Assembly (NCBI GenBank): GCA_017537045.1
Contig: JAFYLN010000149.1
Span: 1 to 64,000, forward strand
Length of the DNA stretch: 64,000 nucleotides
Origin: Oscillospiraceae bacterium
Lineage (GTDB): Bacteria; Bacillota_A; Clostridia; Oscillospirales; Oscillospiraceae
Direction of reading: 5' to 3'
Below, one piece after another: positions 44,498 through 52,926 of the stretch. The notes beneath the pieces are model-generated. The model searched no databases, was not told where the DNA came from, and worked only from the letters and a program-made list of their open reading frames with translations. A program made the translations under genes and the position numbers. How positions within the stretch are numbered: the stretch's first letter is position 1; every line of letters begins with the position of its first letter.

Positions 44498-45511
44498 ATG
44501 GAAGAAACACTGGGCAAAAGAATTATTGTAAACCGTAAACGTCTGAATATGACACAGGACCGGCTGGCAGAGCAGCTGGGTGTAACTGCGCAGGCAGTCA
44601 GCAAATGGGAGAACGACCAGTCCTGTCCCGATATTTCCATGTTGCCGAAGCTGGCAGAGCTTTTCGGTATCAGCATCGATACACTGCTGGGTGTATCTGT
44701 TCAGACTCCGGCCGTGGAAGCGGAAGTGGTGGAGTCCATCTGTGCGGCAGAAAGCGAACCAGATGGCATCCATTTTCAGAAAGGCAACTGGGAATTCCAC
44801 TGGGACAACAACCGAAAAAGCTCCATCGGCCTGGCGCTTTGGATTCTGCTTGTAGGCGGCCTGCTGCTGGCAGGCAGTGTCCTGAGCTGGGATATTGACT
44901 TCTGGGATGTCCTGTGGCCTGCAGGACTGCTTGTCTTCGGCTTGTGCATGCTGCCGGGATTCTCCTTTTTCCGGCTGGGCTGTCTGGTTTTCGGCGCATA
45001 TTTTCTACTCGGCGAATTAGAGCTTCTTCCCTTTGCCATGGGCAAGGATTTTCTGTTCCCGGCGTTTCTGCTGCTGTTCGGCGCAAGCCTGCTTGCAGAT
45101 GCAGTAAAAAAGCCCGGGAGATACTTTTCCTTTACCCGCAGCGGTAAAAACATCAAAAAGAGCCACTGCAATGTCAGCAATGAACGCTTTGAATGCACGC
45201 TTAGCTTCGGTGAAAAGGATTATTGCATCGATACGCCCCGCCTGCGCGGCGGCGAAGCCGATGTCAGCTTCGGTGATCTGGAGATCGATCTGAGTGGCTG
45301 TGAAGAAATCGTCCCCGGCTGCACCATCGATGCAAACTGTTCCTTTGGCGAGCTGACGATCAAAGTCCCCCGCCGCTACCGTGTGGAGCCAGCAAGCAGC
45401 ACCTCCTTTGGAAATTTTGAGGTGAAGGGTTCTCCCGATCCCGTTACCGATGCCGTGATCACTCTGGAGGCCGATGCCAGTTTTGGCGAAATCTGTGTCA
45501 AATACATCTGA
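44498..45511 (+). CDS. XRE-type regulator fused to membrane segments and a LiaF-like C-terminal domain
   Basis: The 337-residue protein has an N-terminal XRE/Cro helix-turn-helix (1-65, with LGVTAQAVSKWENDQSCPDI), a linker, four hydrophobic segments (about 110-205), and a C-terminal all-beta domain (about 220-337) with repeated SFGDLEIDLS, SFGELTIKV and SFGEICVKY units. That repeat is typical of the LiaF/DUF2154 type of domain. DNA binding, membrane and sensing parts are therefore in one chain, suggesting envelope-stress sensing. No LiaRS genes are adjacent. ACAGGAGGT fixes the start. Confidence 0.82.
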   Translation: MEETLGKRIIVNRKRLNMTQDRLAEQLGVTAQAVSKWENDQSCPDISMLPKLAELFGISIDTLLGVSVQTPAVEAEVVESICAAESEPDGIHFQKGNWEFHWDNNRKSSIGLALWILLVGGLLLAGSVLSWDIDFWDVLWPAGLLVFGLCMLPGFSFFRLGCLVFGAYFLLGELELLPFAMGKDFLFPAFLLLFGASLLADAVKKPGRYFSFTRSGKNIKKSHCNVSNERFECTLSFGEKDYCIDTPRLRGGEADVSFGDLEIDLSGCEEIVPGCTIDANCSFGELTIKVPRRYRVEPASSTSFGNFEVKGSPDPVTDAVITLEADASFGEICVKYI

Positions 45512-45519
45512 ATTCTTAA

Positions 45520-45560
45520 GATTTTCCGCCGGAACAAAAATCTCCGGCGGATTTCTTTTT
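45520..45560 (+). terminator. Terminator after the XRE-membrane gene
   Basis: GATTTTCCGCCGGA and TCTCCGGCGGATTTC arms around a short A-rich loop, with a T-run after. Confidence 0.8.
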
Positions 45561-45578
45561 CTTTATATGCGAATTAAC

Positions 45579-45607
45579 TTGCATTTTGCGAAAAGGAACG
45601 GTATAAT
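45579..45607 (+). promoter_or_regulatory. Promoter of the deacetylase-fold gene
   Basis: TTGCAT (45579-45584) and TATAAT (45602-45607) with exact 17-base spacing, 33 bases before the start codon. Confidence 0.78.
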
Positions 45608-45640
45608 AGCATTGACTATACCATGAAGGTGGGAAGATAT

Positions 45641-47464
45641 ATGAATGAGAAAGATTTTGACCTCGATTTCGATTTCGAAAAAGAGTACGGTTTTGATACA
45701 CCAGAGGATACGGACGCACAACTCAGCGGCGAGGACTTTGACCTGAAGGCTCTGCTGGAATCCGAATTTGGTGAGGACGCATCCCTGTTTACTTCCGAAT
45801 ATGAATCTGATTTTGACTACGGTCCCGAGACCGTGGATTATGCACAGGACGAGGGCATGGCTCTTGCGGAAGAACCTGTGGTGCAATTTGCCGCGCCTGC
45901 TGAATTTGCTGCAGCCGAGGAAGAAGTGCCTGCTGATGAGGGCTTTGATGCCGATCTTCCTGAGGAAATGATGTATTCCCAGCCCCTGCCCGAAGAGGAA
46001 TACCCCATGGAAGCTGAAGAAGCTGCCCCGGTGGAGCTTCCTCCGGAGGAGGTTCCTGTCCGAAAGCCTGTCCGCCGGGAGCGCCGCAAGCCAGTCAGTC
46101 CCATCCGCCGCTTCAAGAATGAGACCCTGCCCTTGCTCATCACTGGTGTTACTGCACTGCTGATCGTCATTTTCGCTATCGGCTCGCTCGGCCGTCTGAT
46201 TACCAACATTAAGATCAATAATCAGACTGCCCTTGATGCCTCCGAAGCCGCTGAGAATGAAGCACAGCGTCAGGATCGTGAGGCACAGGATCTGCTGAAC
46301 GAAGCTGCTTTGCTGGCTGCCGGCTATGATTATGATGCCGCCATCGCCAAGCTGGAAGGCTTCACCGGCAACAAGTCCAAGTATCCCGATATGGAAATCC
46401 GCCTGTCCGAGTACAAGCAGCAGAAATCCCTGCTGATTGCCCACAACGACCCCGGCGCGGTTGCTAACCTGTCCTTCCACATGCTGATCGCCGACCCCTC
46501 CCGTGCATGGAGCAATCAGGAATTCGGCAGTTCCTATAATAAGAACTTCGTCACCACCGGCGAATTCGAGCGGATTCTTGAGCAGCTTTACAACAACGGC
46601 TATGTTCTGGTGGATATGGACTGCTTCATCGCAGAAACCGTCACCGGTGATACCATCACCTACTCCTCCAAGCCCATCTACCTGCCTGACGGCAAAAAGC
46701 CCATTATGATCACCGAGACCATGGTCAACTATTTCAACTATATGATCGACGGCAACGGTGACGGTACTCCCGATAAGGACGGCGCAGGTTTTGCTTCCAA
46801 GCTGGTTCTCCAGAACGGCGAGGTCAAGGCGCAGATGGTTAATGCTTCCGGTGAGACCGTTGTTGGCAACTACGACCTGGTTCCCATTCTGGAAGACTTT
46901 ATTGAAAAGCACCCCGACTTCTCCTATCACGGTTCCCGTGCCCTGCTGGCTATGACCGGTCATGAGGGTGTCTTCGGTTACCGCACCAACAAGGGTGTCA
47001 TCGATACCAAGGGTCAGGCTTACTACGATGCAGAGGTAGCAGGTGCCAAGGAGATCGTTGCCGCCCTGAAGGAAGCCGGTTATGAATTTGCTTCTTTCAC
47101 CTATAACAACGAAGCCTACGGCAAGCTCGATGCTACCAGTATTCAGAAGGATATCTCCAAGTGGACTGCAGAAGTGCTGCCCATTCTGGGCACCTGTGAT
47201 ACGCTGGTGTTCGCAAAGACCAGTGATATCAGCGCAAACGGCGATTACACCACCAGTAAATTCAACGTGCTGTATGGTCAGGGCTTCCGCTACTTTATCA
47301 GCCACACCACGGGTACCCCCTCCTGCAAGATCGCAGGCAACTATGTCCGCCAGCTGCGAATCATGGTCACCGGCTCCCAGATGGCACACGCCTCCAATAC
47401 CTACGCCAACTACTTCGATTCCCAGTCTATTCTGGACACCACCCGCGGCAATGTGCCCCAGTAA
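45641..47464 (+). CDS. Membrane-anchored polysaccharide-deacetylase-fold protein
   Basis: This 607-residue protein has a strikingly acidic N-terminal region (about 1-140, rich in Asp, Glu and Pro), a basic patch, one membrane helix (about 164-185), a helical coil and an external C-terminal domain from about 270. The last part contains FHMLIADPSRAW and VTTGEFERILEQLYNNGY, matching a NodB-type deacetylase-like fold common in Clostridia. The usual catalytic Asp-plus-HxxxH set is not obvious, so it may not be an active deacetylase. Codon use is strongly biased, suggesting high expression. The start MNEKDFDLDF follows AAGGTGGG. Confidence 0.7.
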   Translation: MNEKDFDLDFDFEKEYGFDTPEDTDAQLSGEDFDLKALLESEFGEDASLFTSEYESDFDYGPETVDYAQDEGMALAEEPVVQFAAPAEFAAAEEEVPADEGFDADLPEEMMYSQPLPEEEYPMEAEEAAPVELPPEEVPVRKPVRRERRKPVSPIRRFKNETLPLLITGVTALLIVIFAIGSLGRLITNIKINNQTALDASEAAENEAQRQDREAQDLLNEAALLAAGYDYDAAIAKLEGFTGNKSKYPDMEIRLSEYKQQKSLLIAHNDPGAVANLSFHMLIADPSRAWSNQEFGSSYNKNFVTTGEFERILEQLYNNGYVLVDMDCFIAETVTGDTITYSSKPIYLPDGKKPIMITETMVNYFNYMIDGNGDGTPDKDGAGFASKLVLQNGEVKAQMVNASGETVVGNYDLVPILEDFIEKHPDFSYHGSRALLAMTGHEGVFGYRTNKGVIDTKGQAYYDAEVAGAKEIVAALKEAGYEFASFTYNNEAYGKLDATSIQKDISKWTAEVLPILGTCDTLVFAKTSDISANGDYTTSKFNVLYGQGFRYFISHTTGTPSCKIAGNYVRQLRIMVTGSQMAHASNTYANYFDSQSILDTTRGNVPQ

Positions 47465-47478
47465 GCAATCTACAATAT

Positions 47479-47508
47479 GTGCGCCGGGTTCCTCCCGGCG
47501 CACTTTTT
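47479..47508 (+). terminator. Intercistronic terminator-like hairpin
   Basis: GTGCGCCGGG and CCCGGCGCAC arms with a five-base loop and five Ts lie directly before the DUF1653 ribosome site. Partial read-through may set the ratio of the two genes. Confidence 0.75.
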
Positions 47509-47520
47509 ATGGAGGAAATG

Positions 47521-47742
47521 ATGGAACTGAAATTAGGAAAATACCGCCATTTTAAAGGCAACGAATATGAGCTGATCGGCATTGCGACCCATTCGGAAAG
47601 CATGGAGCCCATGGTGGTCTACCGCGCGCTGTACGGCGAACAGGGGCTTTGGGTGCGGCCTGCAGCCATGTGGACGGAGCATGTGGAACGCGGTGGCTAC
47701 AGCGGCCCAAGATTCCAGTATATAGAAGAAATAAATTTATAA
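47521..47742 (+). CDS. DUF1653-domain protein
   Basis: This 73-residue small cytoplasmic protein contains KLGKYRHFKGNEYELIGIA and the VVYRALYGEQGLWVRPAAMW segment that define DUF1653. The family's function is unknown. GGAGG lies before the ATG. It follows a terminator-like hairpin, so it may be transcribed only by read-through from the upstream gene. Confidence 0.88.
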   Translation: MELKLGKYRHFKGNEYELIGIATHSESMEPMVVYRALYGEQGLWVRPAAMWTEHVERGGYSGPRFQYIEEINL

Positions 47743-47751
47743 ATTCTTAAT

Positions 47752-47780
47752 TTGATTCTTCCGGTTCTGTCTGCTAAGAT
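47752..47780 (+). promoter_or_regulatory. Promoter of the phosphoglycerol transferase gene
   Basis: TTGATT (47752-47757) and TAAGAT (47775-47780) with 17-base spacing. Confidence 0.6.
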
Positions 47781-47829
47781 AGCGTTGGTATGAAGTGCAT
47801 ACCGGACTTTTTAACTCTGAGGCAAAACC

Positions 47830-49338
47830 ATGCAATTATCTATAACAAAATGGAAAGCAAACCATGCTTTACCCAGCACAATCTGTGCAGCAGCTCTGTT
47901 TTTTGGCTATCTATGTTTTTTCTCCGCCAGATGGTACGTCAGTTCTTTTGGGCGGCTTGGATTCGACTCAATTCTATATACGCTGACCTCCGGTATCAGC
48001 GGTGTGCAGTCTGGCCAGATCACAGGCTGGCTGTTGAAGGGCTTTCTTCCTGCTGTTGTCTTCACCGGTCTGACAAGCTGGCTGCTTTTCAGGCTGAAAA
48101 GCAAACAGGGAAAGTATCAGAACGGCCGTTCCTCCAAGGCGCTGTCGCGCTGGTTCTCGCTGCTCCTTTCTCTTTGCCTGACGGTCTTTGCGGCTTTTGA
48201 TGTAGAACTGGTGGAATACGTGTCCAACCAGAGTGCCGATACCGACCTGTACGAAAAGTACTACAAGGATCCCGGAAACGTCAAGATCACCTTCCCGAAG
48301 GAAAAGCGGAACCTGATCTACATTATGCTGGAATCTATGGAGACCTCCTACCTTTCCAAGGAGCTGGGTGGTGCTATGGAGGAGAACCTGATCCCCGAGC
48401 TTTACGAGCTGGCAAAGGAAAACCTTTGCTTTTCCAACACAAACGCAAAAGTCGGCGGCTTCTATACCACCAAGGGTGCCACATGGACCATTGGCTCCAT
48501 GGTTGCCCAGACGGCAGGTATTCCCCTGAAAACGCCGACGGAGGATGTCAACCAGTACGGTGCCTCCGGTGAGGCGTTCCTGCCCGGTGTGACCACCCTG
48601 ACCGATATTCTGAATGATGCGGGCTATACCCAGATGCTGATGGTGGGCTCTGATGCAAGCTTCGGCGGACGCAAAGCCTATTTTGAGCAGCACGGTGTAA
48701 CGGAAGTTCTGGATCTCTACTCCGCCCGGGCTGGCGGCTACATCCCGAAAGATTATTTCGTCTGGTGGGGCATGGAGGATCTGCATCTGTTTAACTTTGC
48801 CCAGCGGACAATTGAGAATCTTGCAAAAAATGCGGAGCCCTTTGCGTTTACCATGCTGACTGTTGACACCCACCATGTGGGCGGCTACCAGTGTGAGCTG
48901 TGTGAGGAAAGCAAGAGCGGCGAGAGCTACGACCAGTCTATTTCCTGCTCCAGCCGTCAGGTGGCCTCCTTTGTGGACTGGATCCAACATCAGGATTTCT
49001 ATGAGAATACCACCATCATCATCGTCGGTGACCATGAATCCATGGACAACGGCTATTTTGAGCGGATGGTGGATGACGATTATCAGCGGCTGCTGTATAA
49101 CTGCTTCATCAATACCCCTGCAACAGCAAAAAAGGTCACCAACCGCCAGTATTCCGCCCATGACCTGTTCCCCACCACTCTTGCCGCCATGGGCTGCACC
49201 ATCGAGGGCGATCAATTGGGTTTGGGCACCAATCTGTTCTCCGGCGCAAAAACCCTGACGGAGCTGATGGGCTTCCAGCGGTTCAACGACGAGCTGGCAA
49301 AAGCATCCGATTATTACGAACAGCATTTCTGGGAATGA
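47830..49338 (+). CDS. MdoB/LtaS-type phosphoglycerol transferase
   Basis: This 502-residue membrane enzyme of the alkaline-phosphatase fold has three N-terminal hydrophobic segments and an external catalytic domain. The metal and nucleophile region matches the MdoB type: LESMETSYLSK and KGATWTIGSMVAQTAGIPL, with the threonine in TWTIGSM as nucleophile, and later TVDTHHVGGYQCEL. LtaS-type relatives build lipoteichoic acid; the TWTIGSM region is closer to phosphoglycerol transferase I. The polymer it modifies is unknown. The ribosome site is weak. Confidence 0.85.
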   Translation: MQLSITKWKANHALPSTICAAALFFGYLCFFSARWYVSSFGRLGFDSILYTLTSGISGVQSGQITGWLLKGFLPAVVFTGLTSWLLFRLKSKQGKYQNGRSSKALSRWFSLLLSLCLTVFAAFDVELVEYVSNQSADTDLYEKYYKDPGNVKITFPKEKRNLIYIMLESMETSYLSKELGGAMEENLIPELYELAKENLCFSNTNAKVGGFYTTKGATWTIGSMVAQTAGIPLKTPTEDVNQYGASGEAFLPGVTTLTDILNDAGYTQMLMVGSDASFGGRKAYFEQHGVTEVLDLYSARAGGYIPKDYFVWWGMEDLHLFNFAQRTIENLAKNAEPFAFTMLTVDTHHVGGYQCELCEESKSGESYDQSISCSSRQVASFVDWIQHQDFYENTTIIIVGDHESMDNGYFERMVDDDYQRLLYNCFINTPATAKKVTNRQYSAHDLFPTTLAAMGCTIEGDQLGLGTNLFSGAKTLTELMGFQRFNDELAKASDYYEQHFWE

Positions 49339-49344
49339 TTGGAC

Positions 49345-49521
49345 AAATTGATGTTCATCGTACCATACAGCATGGATAACGTAGGGGCGGCGACCCGCCG
49401 CCCGCGCAGTAAAATGTTACGATTTCGCCGAAAACCAATGCGAATACGTAATACTGTGCCGCCGGGCGGCGGGTCGCCGCCCCTACATTCATAATCGAAA
49501 TAGAACGACAAACTGAAATTT
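49345..49521 (-). repeat. Family B dispersed element, full copy
   Basis: AAATTGATGTTCATCG to AAACTGAAATTT, 177 bases, with both GGGGCGGC hairpins. It begins six bases after the phosphoglycerol transferase stop. Confidence 0.85.
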
Positions 49522-49531
49522 CAGCACACAG

Positions 49532-49563
49532 AAACTCCCCGGCGCAGTTGCACCGGGGAGTTT
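49532..49563 (-). terminator. blaR1-like gene terminator
   Basis: AAACTCCCCGG and CCGGGGAGTTT arms around a ten-base loop directly follow the minus-strand stop. Confidence 0.82.
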
Positions 49564-49565
49564 CC

Positions 49566-52217
49566 TTAGCCAACGCCCTGCAGGCGGAAGGCATTTTCGC
49601 AATTGTCATAAACCACGTCGGGCCATGCGGGGATGTCCAGATAGTACCAGAGTTTTTCGATGTAGCAGGGTTCATCGGCTTTGCCGTAGATGATATATTC
49701 TCCATCCATGCGGCAGAGGTCATTATCGGGATCCAGTTCGATGGTGATGGTTTTTCTGTCCTTCGTGGTCAAGATCAGATTCAGTCCGCAGCCGATGCTG
49801 TGGGTCTTCGGTTCATAGCCGAGAAATTCTGCGTTTGTGAACAGCAGCCAGAGCTTTTCCAGACGGTCAAAGTCCGTCGTAGTGACAAGTTCTTCTCCCG
49901 CAAATTCCAGCGTTGCCTGTGCAAGATTGGTGGGAAGCTGGGGTGTTTTGGGCAGGTAGGTGTAATCGGAGTATATCGTCATATGGTCTATGAACGTATT
50001 GTCGTGAGAGCTGATGAGATTGCCCCAGATGTTTGAGGTAATCTGATCGTCATGAACCAGAACATAGTGTTCATAGGCATCATAGTCCAATTTCTCATCC
50101 CCATTCGCACCAGCAAAGTGCCGGAGATAGGGGAATTCTCTGGAATATCGCTGACCCTCTGCAATCCAGCTTATGGTATAGAGCGTGCCGTCATAATTGA
50201 GATCATAAGCAACACAATCGGGATCATCCCCGTAATGCCAGTCGACGATGCGGATAAAGGACGGCACACCCTGCTTGGTGACCTCAGCAAACTGATGGAA
50301 CAGCTCCTTATTATCCCGGGCGATGCCGTCGGTCTGAACGAAGCAGCCGTCGAGCATGGCCTGCTCGGCGCTGTACTTTTCAGGCAGATCCTCCAGCGGG
50401 ATGGGGCCGGTTAGAATGGAGTCCGGCAGGAAGAACTCTGTGTGGAACAGGGTCTCTTCGCTGGTTCCGTCTGCATAGTGGACGGTGACCGGCTTGCCGA
50501 TCCGGTAGTGGCCGTCCGGCAGCTCGCCGAAGCGGTTTTCCCACTCGTGCATCATGCCGTAGCCGTCCACAACGGAATACTGCGCATCACTGACATAGTA
50601 CTCATAGCCGGACAGCTCTTCCACGGCTGCCCATTTGCCATTTTCAAACCGTTCCAGAGAAAGGAACTCTCCATAGGTAATATCGGCAATTTCCGTCCCC
50701 TTTTCAAGAGCCTTGGTGTCAAAGAGCACATGGGCACCGGTGCGGGAGACCCGCTCAAGATCGAGGGAGATATACCAGTCCTGATGCGCTACGGATTCCG
50801 CATCGGGAAGATGCACGCAGGTACGAATATCCTCCGTGGTTTCGTAATCCAGCAATATCATGTCAAACCAGATGTCGTAGACCACATCTGCAATGAGGTA
50901 GAAATGATGGCGGCGGTAAACGGTCGGTTCTTCGCCCTCCGGCACATTGCTTTCAAATTCTGCTATCCAGCCACCGCCTGCAGCAGTCATTCCGCCCCGG
51001 AAATAGAGAGTGGGGTCTATGTAATCGGGAATGCCCATGTTGTAAAGCAGCACTTCCATATGCGCATCAGGGTCGTAAAGCCCTTCCGGAATAAGATAGC
51101 AGCGCACGCCGCCGACTGTGTTGGTTCCATCCTTGAAGAGGATATTACCATCTTCATCCCGGCTTTCATAATAGCCGTCGGGAAGCGGATCGTTGTCGAG
51201 GGTAATCACAGCGGTATCCGCAGCTGCTTGGGGCGGGTTCAGCAAATCAAGATTCAGCAGCTTCTCGGTCTTGGGGTCGGTCAGCAGGCAGGCTGCCAGA
51301 ATGATGCAGACCAAGACGCAGATCACAACCACCCAGATGGCAGGTCTTTTCCACTTCGCCAGATTGCGCACCCGTCCGGCCGGGTCATCCTCGCCAAAAG
51401 CAAGGGGGGTGCCGGTGAACAGGCGGTGCCCAGCCGCCAGATTCAGCAGGGTCTGGGAATAGTCGGCGCGGAATGCCTCGCCCAGCTTACGGATAACCGC
51501 TTCATCGCAGCTCATTTCCATATCCCGGCTCGCAAAGTGAAAAGCAACCCACACAAGGGGATTAAACCAGTGGATGGTCAGGGCGAGGAAGCCCAGCGCC
51601 TTGAAAATATGGTCGCCCCGGCGGATATGGTGCCGCTCGTGGGCAATGATGTAACGCCGTTCATCGGCTTCCAGATTGCTGGGCAGATAGACCGCAGGCC
51701 GGAAAAAGCCCATGACAAAAGGCGTACCGATATGGTCGGCAATGTAGATTCCTTTTCTCAGGGGTGTTGCCGCTCTGACTCTGCGGCGCAGTTTCAGGTA
51801 GGACACAGCACCGTAAAGGTGCATACCGGCAATGCCAAGGATCCAGGCAAATGCCAGATAGGTCTCCGGATCGATGCAGTTGGATGTCTGCACCAGGGGT
51901 GCTTCCGGCTGCGTATTTTCCACCTGCCACTGATCATTGGCACGGTCACCCGGTGTTTCATAAGAAATCTCCGGCAGGACTTCATTAAGCTCCACCATGG
52001 AGGAAAATTCCGTCCGTTCCGGCACAAAGCTGACGGGACTTTCAATGGAAACAGGCACCAGAAGCCGCAGCAGAACGATGCCCCAGAGGGCATAGGAAAA
52101 GATTTTCGGCGCGCCTTTCAGAAACTGACGGACACACAGCACAAAGAGGATCACGATACTGACGGTCAAGTTCAGATCCAACAGGTGCAGAAACTGGTCA
52201 ACCAAAAAGTCTCTCAT
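49566..52217 (-). CDS. BlaR1-type M56 membrane metalloprotease with unusual C-terminal domain
   Basis: This 883-residue protein has four hydrophobic segments with the zinc motif HERHH (193-197, HExxH) between the second pair, and a fourth helix near 295-312. In classical BlaR1 the C-terminal domain is a penicillin-binding sensor. Here some 570 residues follow, and no SxxK/SxN/KTG set was found in them, so the signal sensed is probably not a beta-lactam. Its expected target is the BlaI-type repressor encoded immediately upstream. Confidence 0.86.
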   Translation of the reverse strand: MRDFLVDQFLHLLDLNLTVSIVILFVLCVRQFLKGAPKIFSYALWGIVLLRLLVPVSIESPVSFVPERTEFSSMVELNEVLPEISYETPGDRANDQWQVENTQPEAPLVQTSNCIDPETYLAFAWILGIAGMHLYGAVSYLKLRRRVRAATPLRKGIYIADHIGTPFVMGFFRPAVYLPSNLEADERRYIIAHERHHIRRGDHIFKALGFLALTIHWFNPLVWVAFHFASRDMEMSCDEAVIRKLGEAFRADYSQTLLNLAAGHRLFTGTPLAFGEDDPAGRVRNLAKWKRPAIWVVVICVLVCIILAACLLTDPKTEKLLNLDLLNPPQAAADTAVITLDNDPLPDGYYESRDEDGNILFKDGTNTVGGVRCYLIPEGLYDPDAHMEVLLYNMGIPDYIDPTLYFRGGMTAAGGGWIAEFESNVPEGEEPTVYRRHHFYLIADVVYDIWFDMILLDYETTEDIRTCVHLPDAESVAHQDWYISLDLERVSRTGAHVLFDTKALEKGTEIADITYGEFLSLERFENGKWAAVEELSGYEYYVSDAQYSVVDGYGMMHEWENRFGELPDGHYRIGKPVTVHYADGTSEETLFHTEFFLPDSILTGPIPLEDLPEKYSAEQAMLDGCFVQTDGIARDNKELFHQFAEVTKQGVPSFIRIVDWHYGDDPDCVAYDLNYDGTLYTISWIAEGQRYSREFPYLRHFAGANGDEKLDYDAYEHYVLVHDDQITSNIWGNLISSHDNTFIDHMTIYSDYTYLPKTPQLPTNLAQATLEFAGEELVTTTDFDRLEKLWLLFTNAEFLGYEPKTHSIGCGLNLILTTKDRKTITIELDPDNDLCRMDGEYIIYGKADEPCYIEKLWYYLDIPAWPDVVYDNCENAFRLQGVG

Positions 52218-52221
52218 ATCC

Positions 52222-52581
52222 TCACCTCCGCATCTGCTCGATAAGGTTTTTCATTTCATCGATCTCTTTGTCACTGAGCTTTTTGCGTGTGCTGAATGCA
52301 GCGAGAAAGGCCGGAAGTGAACCCTTGAATGTTTCTTCAACAAACTGCTCACTCTGCATGGCTTCAAATTCCTGCTTGGAGATGATGGCCGTAACAACGC
52401 TGTTTTCCGTCTTGAAGATACCTTTTTCGGAAAGCTTCTTCAGAACTGTATAAGTAGTGGTGCGCTTCCACTGCAATGCTTCAGCACAGAGTTTGACCAG
52501 ATTGGCAGTGGTTATGGGTTCATTCTCCCAAATGAGTTCCGCAAAACGGGTCTCGATTGCACCCAGTTTTAAATCTGACAT
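52222..52581 (-). CDS. BlaI/MecI-type repressor
   Basis: This 119-residue winged-helix repressor contains KLGAIETRFAELIWENEPIT and the recognition segment LQWKRTTTYTVLKKLSEKGI typical of BlaI/MecI. In this system the membrane protease inactivates the repressor, releasing the operon. It is four bases from the protease gene and has two palindromic operators over its own promoter. Confidence 0.92.
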   Translation of the reverse strand: MSDLKLGAIETRFAELIWENEPITTANLVKLCAEALQWKRTTTYTVLKKLSEKGIFKTENSVVTAIISKQEFEAMQSEQFVEETFKGSLPAFLAAFSTRKKLSDKEIDEMKNLIEQMRR

Positions 52582-52596
52582 ATGACTCCTCCTTTT

Positions 52597-52613
52597 GTCT
52601 ACTCTCTGTAGAC
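52597..52613 (-). promoter_or_regulatory. BlaI-type operator 1
   Basis: A perfect palindrome GTCTAC-N5-GTAGAC between promoter and start codon. The half-site matches operator 2 apart from one base. Confidence 0.85.
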
Positions 52614-52619
52614 AGCTAT

Positions 52620-52648
52620 AGTCTATCAGGAATAGACAGGTTTGTCAA
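52620..52648 (-). promoter_or_regulatory. BlaI operon promoter
   Basis: On the minus strand TTGACA (52648-52643) and TAGACT (52625-52620) with 17-base spacing overlap operator 2. Confidence 0.75.
52621..52637 (-). promoter_or_regulatory. BlaI-type operator 2
   Basis: A perfect palindrome GTCTAT-N5-ATAGAC lies in the spacer and -10 of the promoter, centre-to-centre 24 bases from operator 1. Repressor bound here would cover the promoter. Confidence 0.85.
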
Positions 52649-52681
52649 TGCCTTTCCAAAATCTTAATAAAATCTGAAACT

Positions 52682-52875
52682 GTCATTGCGAGCCATTCCA
52701 CAGAATGGCGTGGCAATCCGTTCTCCTGAAAAATCTACTTTTAACACAAGAACAGTAAAAAGCCAATGTTTGGGGCCGCGGATTCCTACGGTCACTACGC
52801 AGAAATTATTGTGCGATTGCCGCTGGCAATCGACCCATTTTGATTCGCTGCGCTCTGCAACACCCTCGGAATGAC
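52682..52875 (+). repeat. Family A dispersed element, long copy
   Basis: GTCATTGCGA to TCGGAATGAC, 194 bases, followed by TTAGCTTTCTTGACACGCTC, which corresponds inverted to the flank of the copy at 41526. It contains nothing else. Confidence 0.78.
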
Positions 52876-52896
52876 ATTAGCTTTCTTGACACGCTC

Positions 52897-52925
52897 AAAA
52901 ATCCGGCTCTGACGAGCCGGATTTT
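52897..52925 (-). terminator. uvrB terminator
   Basis: AAAATCCGGCTC and GAGCCGGATTTT arms around TGAC just after the stop. Confidence 0.88.
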
Positions 52926-52926
52926 C

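Noticed and set aside
45563..47503. 646-residue minus-strand open frame opposite the deacetylase-fold gene
   Set aside because: The plus-strand gene has a consensus promoter, ribosome site, membrane helix and strong codon bias. The minus frame is a shadow of that bias.
47790..48200. 136-residue frame overlapping the phosphoglycerol transferase start
   Set aside because: It is out of frame with the MdoB-type gene. I considered a frameshift, but the 47830 frame already gives a continuous protein with N-terminal membrane segments.
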